A stretch of DNA of 64,000 bases, taken from the NCBI RefSeq assembly GCF_030463565.1, contig NC_134648.1, positions 11,201,806 through 11,265,805 on the forward strand. Reading direction: 5' to 3'. The notes beneath the pieces were generated by a model. That model was not told the origin of the DNA, did not search any database, and saw only the letters and a program-made list of their open reading frames with translations. Below, one piece after another: positions 32,074-61,112 of the stretch. Positions within the stretch are counted from its first letter, which is position 1. Every line of letters begins with the position of its first letter. A program made the translations under genes and the position numbers. The stretch comes from Pelecanus crispus. Its lineage: Eukaryota > Chordata > Aves > Pelecaniformes > Pelecanidae.

Positions 32074-34221
32074 AAGATCTCACCAACACACAAATCCTTC
32101 AGTTTAGCAGCTTCTGCACCTTTTGCATGCTTTTCTCCACCGAGATGAACAGAGCCATTTTCTTTCTGCACTGTTTCCACCTTGCAATGTTAGAGGTCCT
32201 CCATGGGCCTTGTATATTCTTTGGAATCATGAACTGTTCCCAGGTAGCAAGAAAGCAAACCAAAAGGTTTCTGCAGTTTCAGACACCCCCTCAACTTGCA
32301 GGAAGGATGCTGGATTTAGGACTATGAAGAGTTAATATTTCAAGCAGTCTCCGATATTTTCATTGTTACAGGCAGGAAAGAATCATGCAAGAAACTAGCA
32401 CTTAATAGATGTGTTCAGTGTGAGTCATTTCCAAATACCAGATAAATTAGAGAGTTTAATACTGCAGCACCACAAAGCCTATCCTGTGGACCTGGATTCA
32501 ACACACTGAGCACAAGGAGCTTCTGGTTAGAGTCTGATTTTCTGTGCTTTCGCAGCCTTCACCACTTGTGAGCTGTGTTTAGCTGAGGTTCTCCTACTTC
32601 CTAGATTAAGTTAAAAATAAAGTTGACACACACAAAGCAACTGTCTAGACTTCATAAATGTGGAAATACTTTGACAACAGAATTTGGGTACACTTTGCCT
32701 CAAAACTTCTTAAAATTGAGTTGGTTTGGGTTTTTTGGTTTTGTATTGTGGTTGATTTTTTTTCGTTTTTTTTTTTTTAGTTACCCTCATTCATTCCTCA
32801 TGCTGAAATATCTGGTTTGCTGTACAAAATTCTATTATTAAGTGATACAAACAAAACCAGAATTTCATCTCTCAATTAACATTGCATGAGTGGCCACTAC
32901 AAAGGTCAGAACAGCAGAATGGCTAAATTAACTTAAAAACAGAGAGAAGAAACAAACCAAAATCAATTCATTTTACATGTGGTTCTGAACATATAGACAT
33001 CCAGAAACTTCAATATCTGAAACTCCTTGAGTTCAGCTGAGGCTAATAATATTGACTTCTCAGCAGAACAGTTGAGCCCAGAAGAACCTCCATTTTGCCA
33101 CAGCTAGATTGCTACTGGCACCCAAACTTCCCAGCAAGCACTGCAGTCTTTGCTAGTGTTTTACACTATACTATACACACTCTACTATAGAGAACTTAAC
33201 AATTCTTTAAGTAAAAAATGCTGCTTTTAGAATTAAAATTTGTTGGCTATCAGATCATCTGTTGCAGTGTAGCTTTAAGTAGTCAACCTCAAAGAGCAGC
33301 TGAGCTGGGTTGTTCACCTGTTTAGTCATTTTTCCCTCTCAAGAACATTCTCTTTAATCAGAGCAATCCTCTTCCCCAATAATATGGTAAGAGTGCATGC
33401 GTGCACAATAGTCCTTGGGAAGAGTCGGTTTTGACATGCATAGCATCCTTGATGCAATGCCTGTTTCAAACCCCCCAGAAGACTCATTTTGATCTTTCAG
33501 TTTGCGATCCTGCAGTCAAGCTCAACAGCAGCAATATCAGGCCTGGCCTGTTTGCCTTGTTCCACCCTGAAGGGCTTCAGGCTACAGACCTAGAGTTTAC
33601 TATGGAAACACAGACAGTATCCTAACAACGGGGGCTCTGAGCAATGCTGCAGGAATGTGAGCAACTTGGAGCTGGTCATCAGAATTTCCTGTATTTCCTA
33701 TCTCTGCACACAGAGCATTCAGAGCAGCGCCAACAGTGACAGTGTGCAGTATTACCATGTAACAAGAGAGAAATAAGTGTGCGAAACAAAAGATTAGATA
33801 TCTGTCTCAAGGCATCTAACTGCAACTCCATTACACCAGTGCAGTTAGACAACAAGCTAACAGCAGTAGCAACGCTGTATTTGTCAGAAGGCACAATTAA
33901 GTTTTTCAAAACAGAGCACACAATAATTGCCCTCAGCATGCACTCTATCTATTTATCACTGCTTACCTAACAGTCTGCTTGCAACAACAGTCCATTGTAC
34001 AATCCCCGTTTTAAAACCGCCTCTTTTGGCTTGCTCGCTCTATTCAAATGAACTGTCAGTCCATAAACTCACTGAAGCAACAGCATCTGCAATATCGTTA
34101 TTAATGGTGTATCAGCACTTTCACTCAACCACTGTTTAGCTGTGCATTCAAGTTGGCTCTAAAAATTAACTCTAGAATACAGCTCCTACAGAGCTGTAGA
34201 AAAAGTAAACTTCATTTCTCT

Positions 34222-34233
34222 CCCCCCCCCCCC
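34222..34233. repeat. C12 homopolymer
   Basis: Twelve C on the plus strand in otherwise AT-rich intergenic sequence. Confidence 0.85.
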
Positions 34234-34796
34234 AAATGTGTGCAGTTACAAGCTCCCAGGTTGTTTTCATTAACTGGCAGGAGGAAAGTGCCTTTCATGG
34301 AATGCAACTGAACTTGCTCCTCTTCTCTCACCCTACCATTTATTGTTACCTACTCAAGCATGTGCAGAGAATGTTTTTAAGACTCTGATATTGTCTCTCT
34401 GCAGGTTCATTTACCAGTCATCAAGCTTTCAAACCCATCAGTAAACAAACTAGAGCTTACACATCTTAATGCAGTCATAAAAATAGTTCTTATGACATCG
34501 TTTTTAATTTTTCAGTCTCTTCATGAATCCTTTCTATTCAAAACTCAGTTGTTCTGCAGCAGAACTTTGCAACAACACATGCACCAGCTTCTCTATGTGC
34601 AGTAACTAACTTTAAAAAAAACTATAAGGGTCCAAACTCCACACTGCATTTAATATAATGATGAAATGGAGATGAGACAAACCTTTTAGTCTTGTAAAGA
34701 GTTGAACATCCTCTCGTACACCTTGCACTGCAAGCATTTAAGCTTTTGCCACGAAGACTGAAACTGAAAAGCCACTCATACATTTGTGTACATATA

Positions 34797-34812
34797 TGTG
34801 TGTATACACACA
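34797..34812. repeat. Perfect 16-bp TG/CA palindrome
   Basis: TGTGTGTATACACACA is its own reverse complement, inside a longer alternating TG/TA/CA stretch (about 34784-34820). Such tracts can adopt Z-DNA or cruciform shapes. No function is implied. Confidence 0.8.
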
Positions 34813-37800
34813 CGTATATGCTTGTAGGGTTTACACAAAAAATAGGCAAATCATGTAATTTGGAGACCATGATTTTTACTGGGAAATACTTAAGTTGGGG
34901 CTAGTTTTTCAATCTTCTATTCAATAATGACATGGAAAATGTTTAATTCTATTACACTTAGAACTGTCTGCCTAAATGTGACAATATAGCAGGTATTGTC
35001 TGTGCAGCACTAAACTTCAATTGATTTGAAAAGTATTGAGTGTGTAGATTATTTACTTCAGTACTTTTTAAAATGCTATATTGGTAGACATGCACCACTT
35101 ACAGTCTCCCAAGGCAAGCCTCTTTCCTAGAGAAGTTAATTTGCCAGGTAAGAGAAATCTGGGCTCTGTGTTTCTTAGTTTCCAACAAACAACTAATCTT
35201 CAGTCATTCTTTTCTAAAGAAAAAAAAAAAAAGAGGTGAAAGAACAGGAGTGTCACAAAATCTGCTATGGTAATGTTACAGTCTGAGTATGTAAAGAGAG
35301 TAATTGCGTGTCACTTCTTCACAACACTGAATATTGCTTTCTGAATAGTAAGCTTACTAATGCACACAGTTCAAAATGATAGTACAGTTAAGTCTAAGCA
35401 GATCTTACCAATTACTATCACATGTATTCAAATTACTTTAGCTCCAAGATATCCCAGCCAGTGGCCAGGATTCTGTTCAAAACCTGCCATACAATCAATA
35501 TTTCAGTTCCAGCCTTTGTACCTTTTATATATGTACCTCAGATACTTCATTCTGGCAGAAAAGAATTAAATAGCCCGAGACACATCATCCTACAGCAATT
35601 TTATTAATAAACTATAACCTGCAGGAGCAAAAATCAGCATTTGCAATAACTTATAGTGTTTACTTTCAAAACAATCTCTAGAGCAGTTATACTTTCCACA
35701 ACAATACAAATATTTAAGAGCAGTGACTCATCATCCACCTTTCATTTTAAGTCTCATTTCCCATTTCTCTTTCAGACAAGTGCAAATACTACCACAAGCT
35801 ATGCAAGTTTTATTTAATCCAGTTGTATAAAATTTGACACTTTTTTTACCACTTCCCATCTCTTTTATGCACACATGCTTCTTGCTTTCAAAAGGCAGCA
35901 GGGCAGAAGGCTTGAGAAGAATCTCAAGAAGTAACTTCTGCGATAAAGGATGAAATGTTTCTTCCCATCTTCCACATCTATGTCAAGACACTGATGACAA
36001 CCTGTGCTCCCCCATTTCAGTTCTGGTACCCCCTGATAAATCATAAGCTTGTCAAATCCATTAACATTTTAGCATCTATCATTGGTGTATACTTCAAAAG
36101 CCTCCTTTAGAAGCTCACCAGTGGACACAAGCTTAAGAGTATTTAATTCTATAGCATAGCATCAGTCAGCAGCCCCACAGAATTTCAGATAATGCTGTAT
36201 CCAGACTAGCTTTGTGTCTTCTCCTCAGACCAAACTGTGTTCTTTCATACAGCCAGCACAAAGACCATGGCATCAACACAGCAACAGGGCTTAAGGCACT
36301 GGACTAGAGCAGTTTTGACGCAAGCCAAGCACCCAACAGATGGCACAAGTTAGCACAGGCATTCTATATTTAGCCTTCTTGTAAAGCAGTTATGCTTTGA
36401 AAATAGTAACGGTTAAGTGTTTCCTCCCTCAGTTCCAAAAGGAGCCACAGACAGAACAGCAAATCAGAACTCCTGAACAAAAACGGAAAAGAAGAGGAAA
36501 AACTGGCAGTATGTATTGCTCTTTACGTATGTACATGTTTATGGAGATTATGAGACATGTACACATTAAACACCTCAGAAATTTTTCAAATTATTGTACA
36601 ATGCTTGCAGATTACTATGCATGTTCATAATGTGATTAATGCAACCAAGTAATACTTTAAAGAAACATGAGGACTCAAATCTGCTGTGGATATACCTGCT
36701 CTAGATAGAATTCTGCCAAAAAAGACTATTTCCAGAGAACATAAAACCATAAAACCAGCAATAAACCAGAAGGCTGAACAACAGAAACCACATGCACTGT
36801 ATATACAGTTTGAGAAGCTCTATAAAAATCCAACAAATAGACTGCATAGTATTAGAGACAGCTGGGAGGAAAAAAAGACACTAGCAGTTTTTCCACTTCA
36901 CACATTTTACATTTAAAAAAAAAATTTTGTTACCTTACAAGTTGGAGTGCTCATTATGTGCACATGAAATCACACCAATGTTTTCCTGGTGAGCTATGTC
37001 TATGGATTTGCACTAGCCTCCCAAGCTACCCAGGCTAAGGATATTGAAGTACTGAGAAGACATCAAGCACTACACAAAGCAAGCCATTTGCATTTAGTAG
37101 GACATTCAAGAAGTTCTACAAAACCCAGAAGCTGTGAAACATATTTGAACACCTGCTAACACACTATATATGCTCCAATAGAAAAAAGAATTGCTGCCTG
37201 AGATCAAAAGAACTACAGCTGTAAAAGGCCTGCAGCTGAGGACAAATGATTGAATTAAACACAGTGAAGCAGAGGAAGCAAACAGTCCCTCTGAAAGCAA
37301 GCATGTACAAGTCAGCATGGAGGGGCACATGGATGATGCAAGAAAGATGAACAAGTAGAGCAGCAAGTTCACTGTGGGTCAGTTCAAACAAGTTGCTATT
37401 CAGAGGAACCTCTGAGCTTTTTCTGTTCTCTCCTTATGGAAACTGCTCATTTGTGCTTTTCTCTTACCTAGTCTCTGTCCATCTCCTGATCAACATCCTA
37501 AGGAATCCTATGAAACAGGTGCTGATGAAGAGAACAAACAAAAGCTTCTAGAAGAGTGATCAAGAAGATGCAGCAGCAATTAACCCTGAAAATCCCATGA
37601 AAAGAACTGGAAACAAATTGGGCAGGAAGACTAACAGCAGGTGCCCTCAGTTTAAAGTGGTGGCAGCCCATTCTTTCACCAACACTTGAGGCTCAAGTGA
37701 GCTACTTGTTCTCCTCCAAAGCCCCAAGCAGTTAATGTGCAACAGCTGTGTCTTTTTGCAGCACCACATGCTAATAACGACCTGTTCTAAACTCTCCTAT

Positions 37801-38083
37801 CTGGGTTTCCAAGAAGGTGATCTTAAAATTGGGTGGCTCCTGTTTCAGAGGTGGGAGGAGGAATTACAAGAAAGATGACCTGTAAGCAGATTTCATGCTT
37901 ATAACAATTATAATGATTCATCAAGATGCAAGTCATCATCTTCACTTGTCATGTTTTAATAGCTTTCTAACAAGAAATGCAAAAAATATTCTGATGTGGT
38001 GACAACGCCTCAGGATTCAGAAAGGGTATTACTTTAAGTATGCAGGTGACATTGGCTTTCCACTTAGCATGTTTTTTCTGGAA

Positions 38084-38104
38084 TTTTTTTTTTTTTTTTT
38101 TTTT
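38084..38104. repeat. T21 homopolymer
   Basis: Twenty-one T on the plus strand in the intergenic interval. It may be the A-tail of an old minus-strand retrocopy, but no recognisable insert flanks it. Confidence 0.75.
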
Positions 38105-41100
38105 AAAGTGCCTGAGGAGATGGCCCTTTCAGGCAAGCTATCTTACCATGCACCACATATCCAACTTACCCTAAAAGATGCATGACAAAAAGGTTAATTA
38201 CTAAACCTGCATGCCAAGCACCTGTAAAGCTACCATGAGTGAAGGGAGCATCTGGTTCCAGATTCCTCATCCAGCTTCTATGCCAGCTATACAGATCACT
38301 GCTGGCACCCAGGGTAATAACTCCTGACATTTCAACAAAAGACAAACAAGACCCAAGAGTTTCCAACAGAATGACTAAAGTGACAAAACTGCATTTAATT
38401 CTAAAACGAAGAAAGAAAGAAGTGCCAAGAAGAACCAGTTGATTTTTTTGCACTTGCTTTCTGGTCTTCGCATTTTTTGCTTACAGAAGTTACAGTAAAG
38501 TTCTAATTAGAAGCAAGGTTATTTGATAGGTATTAGCATAACCTTTACAGAGAAAAGCACAAACTGCTTCTATAGTCTGTGGCTCTGAGTTTTTCCAGTA
38601 CTACTCTTTCTGTCAAGTCTGATTAAAAATATTTTAGCTCATTAATTCATTCATAGCTAGTATTTCCTACCAGTGGTTTAACTCATATCAATACTTTCCT
38701 CTTTCTCTACAGTAATCGTGGAGACTGATAGTGAGATCACTTAACATTTTAAAAAACTGAACTGTTCTGTCTGTCTCTAACCAAAGAGGATTGCTACAAG
38801 GAAAGCCTTCACAGAATACTATTGGAGTCCAAATCCCTAAAATATTTTCAGCCACCTAATGTTCTGTAGAATTTCAAGTCACATTTCATGCTCTTTGAAC
38901 TCATATATAGGTGCTAAGCACTATTGGCTCTGAAATGCAGAAACCAGCACAGAAGTACCTAATTCATCCAGAAGGTGACTTACTAGGCTAAGTGCAGCAC
39001 ATTCCTATTAAAAATGGATAGACTTGGTTTTAAATTAGAGTCACAAAGAGCAGAAGTTACCTTGCATGTTTTTCTTTCCAAATCAAATATTTAACAGAGG
39101 AAAGCCACAGGTGTCACTGACAAGGAAAGATTAGTTGTGGCTTAAAACCACACACATGGATTGGAAAGTACCGAGACATGCTCTGCTCACTAAGTAACCT
39201 TACAAGCATGTAGTTTAGACTGATACTTGTTGTCACAGAAGAATTAGAAGCCTTTCATTTGTTCCCAAGAATCAGAATTTAGGTATCAAGAAAATGGCCA
39301 CTTCGGGTTTTTTAAGAATATTACAGTGCCTGGCATTAGTAAAGTGTTTACAACCAAAAACATACCATCTTTTTTGTCTCAAGAGGCCTGGTACTACAAC
39401 TACAGTCAGTTGAGTGGGTGGCAAGAGCAGAGGAACCAATGGTAGCATCTGGGTGAGGGAGGAAAACAAAGGAGCCAACTTAAGAGTTTGTTTGCTCAGT
39501 GCAAACTAATCCACCATAAAATACCCCAAACACACCAGATCTTAGTACAGCATAGTTAAATCCAGAGCTTTGGTCTTCCTTTTAAAAAAAGCCCCTTCAG
39601 CAAGGGGAGATTAAACCTAAGACCCAAACATGGAAGCAGCCTACTGGATTGTCACTCTTGCAACACGATACAGAGGAAAAAGGTGATGAGTCCTACATTA
39701 GATCATGTTAAGAAGCTGATTATAGACAAGTGCTCTGCCAGCAAACAAACAGAACACTGGGGGAAATCAGTTTATGGGTCCTCCACTTGTATTTGGAAGA
39801 GAGCTCTCACTTGCAGGCTTGGAAAAGGTTGCATCAACAGTCAGAATAGCATATGTTGTTAATTCACAGTTACTCAGTGAAAGCTCAACAGCTTCAGGAG
39901 GATTGTGCTGCTCCAGCCTGAACTAGACTTGAATCCTTACCCTAGTTACTAGGCACAAGATTCTGGAAGTACATGGTGCGTGCTTTATGCAACAAACAGC
40001 ACGTCTCTGACCTAAACTGGGAGAGCCTTTATGAAACAGGATGGATTTGAAAGATACAGGCAAACAAAAAACAACCAGCCTCTCTCAAAGTTAACTTCAC
40101 ACAGGTGGAGAATTATACTTAACTATTAACTTAAACACAATTTAAAAATTAAGCATATCAAATAAAAAGTCCTTGAAGGAACATGAAGCAAGAAATTGCA
40201 CAACACAGCAAGTTGATCAGAAGTTTCCATTCTTCCTGCTAACGACTTATAGTAGTTATCAAGTCCTCTTGTTCTAGCCTATGCAATTTGTTCAAAATTA
40301 ATTACCTCCTTGAAGTACAAGAAATTTTTAAAGCCTATTTGAACAGACTGGGAGTCTAATCATGGCAGTGATTAACGTGTACTTGTGGGACGTACTGCTG
40401 CACTTTATGCTACGTAAGTAACTTAACTTGCAAGAACATTTCTACCCTGTAAATTGCAAAGAAAACCTCATCTTCCACAGATTGTTCTACCAACTTTCAT
40501 ACACTATCAGCAATATTCCAAACATCTCTTTAGTTGCTGTCCCTCTCCAGACTGAATCTTTAAGTTGAATAAGCACTGCGCTAGGAGAGTACACTAAATG
40601 AGAAGTGCCAGATGACAGACTTGCTCACTAAGGCTCAGAGTTAACTTCTTGTCTGATTTATCTCTTTGGACCACAAGCTTTATATGCAATGCAGATCATG
40701 AGCCACGTGACAAAATACAATGTCAACACAGCCTCAATTCCATATACCAAATAACATGAGAATAACTATTAACAATATTCATCCTGCTCCCATAATTTAA
40801 CCGTTTCCTTTCATTTCCACAGGTCTTTCTCTCCCCATCCCACAATGCGACTGCTTTTGAGAAGTCCCTGCTTATTTTAAGCATTTGCCTTATGATTCTG
40901 AATCATACTGAGAAAACTGTAAAATAGAAGAAATCAAGCCTCCTAACTTTAGATTCTTGAATTCCATCCAAGTTAGGTGCCTAAAACAGTAGTGTAACTA
41001 TTTGTGTCCCTAGTCATCCTGTTCTGGAATAATTTCACCAGGAATGAAGGAAACAATGAGATACAGAGTTTCGTAAGGATAAAAATATTCAACTATATGA

Positions 41101-43106
41101 TGCTGTCTTGAATCTGGATTAAGGCTGACATGATACGTAAAAGTTAATAGTGGGTAAGTACTGAATCATTTTCACTTAAGTGGTAAATCAGATGTTTGTT
41201 GATTAAAACAAGAACACCACAACTACTTTCTGACACTCCTGGTAGTAGACTGAATCACTGTTTCTACAGTAGAGGTAGAGCATACACAGAGGATGTAGTG
41301 AAAGCTCCTACCATATGAGGCGAGGGCAATCTAAGATTTATGTTCTTTCTATGTCCCAGAAAGTTTTAACCAAGTGGTCATTTAAATTTTTTTCATTTCA
41401 AATAATCTTATGGTAAGTTTATACTTTAGTTTTTTCATATGCTCATAAAGAAGCAAAAGAGGCCTTGCTTCTACATGTCAGGATATTCCTTTTTCAGAAG
41501 TGATAGCGGCTACAGAATTACCATCCTGAAAGGTGTAACAATTCAATTTGAATGAAATTAAAGGCTTCTGGTAATAATCACTACACTTGCAGTTAATGGA
41601 TATAACTGAATCAAGAGTAAAAAAAAGTCCCATTCACCCTACCTAGAGCCCATGGCTCTAAGCATTCCAGTTTTATTCAGTGCATTGATGTGTGGGAACT
41701 TTTGCTTTCACCAATTAGTCATGGTTTCTCCTGCTTCTCATAGTAAGAATAAAGGCTGCTCAAAGCTCTCATTGTTCCATATTCCAGAAAAGACAGTTGC
41801 ATAATTACTAATTATCTATCTACCAGTGAGTCATATTTGTTGCAGAGCAGGGAAAGCCAAAGCGAATTGCCTTGAAGAAAAGTACTAAGATAACATTAAG
41901 GAGGAAAGCATTTATAAATATCTTGAAAGTGGAAGCAGAGTTAAATTTAGTTCGAGATGGCAGAGAAGCAGCTCACAGTTTGATTAAGTAACCTTTAACT
42001 TGCAGTCATCTGCAGACAGAAAGGAGGACAGAATTGTCTGAAGAAGCTCTGAAGAACACTCTGGAAGAGAGCAAGAAAACCTAGAATTTAAAAGAGACAA
42101 GCGAGACCTGTGCACCTTTGCTTCTAAATTTATGATGGTACAGCACATTAAGAATAAGAGCAGACAATTCATATCAGCTCTGGAACTATTTTCCTGTTTC
42201 TAGAGATTTACTTACACACACAGTGAATGTCACCAGGATAGACAAAATAAATTGCACATACTTCAGCACAAAAAAATTGACAAACAGCAAGAATACACTT
42301 TAAAGCAATTCACTTACGTTTCTCCAGAGTAGCCATTCTTTGGTGAACTTTTCTTCATTTCTGTTTTAAAGTCTGCTCAGCAGATTGTGAACTATGTAAA
42401 AACATTATGAAAAGTTATACTTCCCAGCTCTGGGCAGGGTACCTCTCAGATCCCAGTTACTTCTATAAACCTGTTCTTTGGTTTTGAACAATGTACGATG
42501 TAATCCCCTACTACGAAGAAAGGGCAAAAATGTTTAACGGCACAAGACACACAAGGGACAACATCTTAAAACTTTTTTTGTCCCTTACTTCCAATTTTGA
42601 ATCAACTAAGGAGACCAACAAAACCCACCTATATTTGGTAGTTTAAGTCTTAAAGTCAAGTAAAGGAAAGGTTATGCTTTAAAGCTGGAATACCCCAAAA
42701 CACAGCTTACAGATCACGCACGATCTCTAGAACTGTGCTCTTGATAAAAGGAGGAATCCATGAAATCTGAAGATTCCAATAAATTAAGGCTACAAAACAA
42801 AAAACCAAGCCATTCTGGCGATGCACTAACTTAATGCTATCTTCTCCTCCCTCACCACAAAATGCAGATGCTACAAACAGCTGTAGTTGCTTGCAATTCC
42901 TTGAAATGTTAATCCAAAAGCTACTGCAAAACCACAATACCCTTTTAAGCCATATGAAAAAGCACCCATCTATTTAAGTAAATTTGAAACTAACACTACA
43001 AATGAACAGGCAATGACAGTGAGGACAAAACTAGCTGACACACAAGAAAGTCACTATGACCAAGCATACCTCACCATGTGTTTTGATATCACCCTATGAA
43101 GGTTTA

Positions 43107-43121
43107 GGGGGGGGGGGGGGG
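43107..43121. repeat. G15 homopolymer
   Basis: A run of 15 G on the plus strand (C on the transcribed sense strand), followed by TTGTTTGTT repeats. It lies downstream of FAR1 and could fall in its 3' UTR. Runs of this kind are also prone to sequencing length errors. Confidence 0.9.
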
Positions 43122-45936
43122 TTGTTTGTTGTTTTTGTTTTGTGATTGTGAAGGTTTTTCTGTTTTGTTTTTTAAAATGCAGTGTTAGTCATTAACTTGA
43201 TTTTCAAAGTTTCTCACAAAGGAAAGAGCACATTCATGTATATTAAGATGGCATTTACACTAGTCTAATTTGTGGAAGATAACTGGATAAAAACATGCAA
43301 AAATACAATAAACACTGTAACAACACTTTCAAGGGATTTGTTTATTTTTGGTTTACAAACAAAGGCACCCAATATTTCTGTTTATGTCTTATAAAAGCTC
43401 AGGATTTAACATTTGTTTCCAAACGTCTGTTCCTAAAGCAGAGAAAAACATTGCAGGAAAATGTAGGTTTTTTTCCTGGTCCCAAATCTAAATACCAGTA
43501 ACTGTTAAGTGACCATGTTGTTTCAGACTGCTCTTCTTCCTATTTAACCAACTGGAACACCTCCTGTAACTTGCCAGTCAGTACAGTGAGTCTAGCTTAC
43601 TGTATCAAAATACAGTTCCGGTGTATTTTTGATCAACATCTGTTAATGTGCAAACACTGGTATGAAGAACTGCAAGAGAACAGGGTTCTGATACAGAAAA
43701 ACACCCAGTAGTTTCAGTTAGAATTTCACAGACTGACCACAGGAAGTGACAAAACAAATGTAAGAAATGTGACACTGAATCTATTGTCAGTTAAATAGGA
43801 TGACTTATGAATTTGTGTAAGATACCAATAGTGCACAGAACCACGGTCTCCAAGGAGTGAAAAAGTTTGCGTTTCTAAATTGGCAAACATTTAAAGAGTA
43901 GAGGTTAAATATCCTTATGTTTAAAGTAATCCTTTTCTTTGTTATTTATTCAAAAGAACAGATTTCTAAGCAGTGTTTTGGACCAGAAATAATCAGTTCA
44001 TTGGCTTCATAGCTCTCAGTATTAACAAATCAACATTAAAAGTATCATGTATAATAGTTAAACAACCAAAATTCACAAGCGAATTGCTTCACAGAATTGT
44101 TTTCAGAAGGATGTATTTCTCTTTTGCAAACTTCAGCCACATGCCAACATGGGACAAGGGGTGTCACTGGATAGTAGGCACCTCTGAAAAAAGTCTACAA
44201 TGCAGGAATGCTTAAGCATACTTTCAGGTCTATAAGATACTTGGGGAGGCAACTAAAAATGTAATACACCTAATGTGTTTGTTAAAGTGTAACACCTTCA
44301 ATCACAGAAGCCATAATTTATTTTCAGCCACAGTCAGAGGTCTCTCACACAAGGTGTGGTCCTAGACCATTTAGGCTTTTCATCACTAACTTTATATATA
44401 CACAGGTAATTTTAAAAAGGAATTACAGCTCAACTACTTACTACAGAACATTTAGCTTCAGCAAGGAAGCCATTATCTTTTCAAAATGAGATATACACCT
44501 GCATGAAAGGTGTTCTCTTTAAAGTAAGAGTTTTCACAAGAATAGCAAAATAAGTTCTTTACATACTTAATTCAAATAGGACAAAAAACTACCAAGGGCA
44601 AGTATAATGTAGCACTTGTGTAATCAAGTCATTATTTGCCTTTCCAAGCAGATTCAAGAACATATTCATCAGTATAAACTGATTTTAATGAACAAACACT
44701 GGGCAAGGGTGCTGGTCAGTGCATCAATTAGAACATTACAGTGTTCTCAGACAGAATTCTGTGCAACCAAAATTTAAAGGAATCTTCATGTATTGCCTTA
44801 AACAAGGATTCAGTCTTTTCTTACAACTGCTATTTTTACAAATGTTTCCCCTACTGAAGCAAAGTAACATGCAGAAAAAACAGATTTCTTCAGATTTAAA
44901 CCTAATAATTTAAGTTAAGATAGATGGAAGAATTGTTAACATACTTTCATTTTGAAGCAAGATGCATCTTGCTCTGCTTGCCCAGTGAAATGAGAAGTTT
45001 TATTGGGGCAGGGATGAGAAGTGTGCTTATGCATTGGTGTTGTCCATGCATCAGATTTCATAGCTCAGAGATTTAAAAGATTATTATTTCATGAAGTATT
45101 TGCTAACATTGTTTAGAATTTAAAAACAGGTATCTCTCTTAATGAAAGCCTATAGCTTGTCCAACTACTATTACCAGTAATATAAACAGCAACTGAGCAT
45201 AATAAATTCCTTTCAAAGACATTTACCTTTTGAAGTCAGAAGTGTAACAATCAAGTGCTGGCTCTGTGTTCTCAACAAAAATCATTGAAAAAGAGGACGG
45301 TCAATGACTTTATCCCCCACCCCCAGGTTACATTTCCTTTTATCTACTCAATGATAGGATCAATTCTGCTTTCAGAGAAGCAAATTGTTCATGCTGATAT
45401 AAATGCAAGTTGGATGCAGCCAGTTTCAAGCACAGAACTGAATCACTAAGTGCATTCTGAAGACCATATCAGACAAAAGACCTTTCAGTAATTAAGGAAG
45501 GTTGTTTGGGTTTGTTTAGGGTTTTTTTTCCCCCTTTTTTCTTTTAAAGCAAAGTAGGCACCATCGTTGCATCCCTACTTTGAGAAGCGAAGAAGTGGAG
45601 AAAAAAGTAAAACAAATTACAAAAGTCCTCAAATATTTTTCTTCAGGAGATCCACCATCATTTATACACTTTTGCAACTTGTAAAATCCTTTGTAATTTA
45701 GAAGAATTTCAAATAAATAGGTCTACAGTAACTAGCAACTACTAAGTCAATATTTATCTTGCTCAATATGGAGTAAAACTTAAAAGAAAAAAAATCACAT
45801 TAAGGCAGATTTCAATCAAACATGTTCCAAATTGCACAGTTATGTTGGTCAGTGGTCTAAAATGTTTTCCCCAGGTCAAAGAGTTAAAGTTATTTAAATG
45901 CTTGTCTAATGCCAATTCAACCTGACACTTGACCAT

Positions 45937-45942
45937 TTTATT
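45937..45942 (-). terminator. First AATAAA after the FAR1 stop
   Basis: AATAAA on the minus strand about 175 nt past the FAR1 stop. Further AATAAA motifs on this strand lie at 44998-45003, 43945-43950 and 43341-43346. Mammalian FAR1 has a 3' UTR of several kb, so a more distal site is as likely. The sequence does not decide. Confidence 0.25.
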
Positions 45943-46116
45943 TTCCTCTGTTTCCAGGAAGATACACAACTAACATTACATATACCATACCGTATATTTC
46001 ACACTCCAATTTAAGATGAAATTATGCTTTTACAAAATGTGAGATGACTACATGTTACAGGCTTTGTGCAGTTAGACCACCATATGCATAGATGTCCTAA
46101 TGCTAAATTCTCTTCT

Positions 46117-61112
<14,996 letters not shown>

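Larger units (their letters stand above)
31396..46116. other. Interval downstream of FAR1, probably including its 3' UTR
   Basis: About 14.7 kb. The right-hand 1-3 kb is probably FAR1 3' UTR, given the AATAAA motifs at 45937, 44998, 43945 and 43341 and the long 3' UTR known in mammals. The rest holds the simple repeats listed and no gene I can support. Confidence 0.5.

Noticed and set aside
20508-46116. Possible third gene between OVCH2 and FAR1
   Set aside because: Scanning both strands showed no run of exons with matching phases, no known domain signature and no structured RNA that I could identify. Small unspliced RNAs cannot be excluded by eye.
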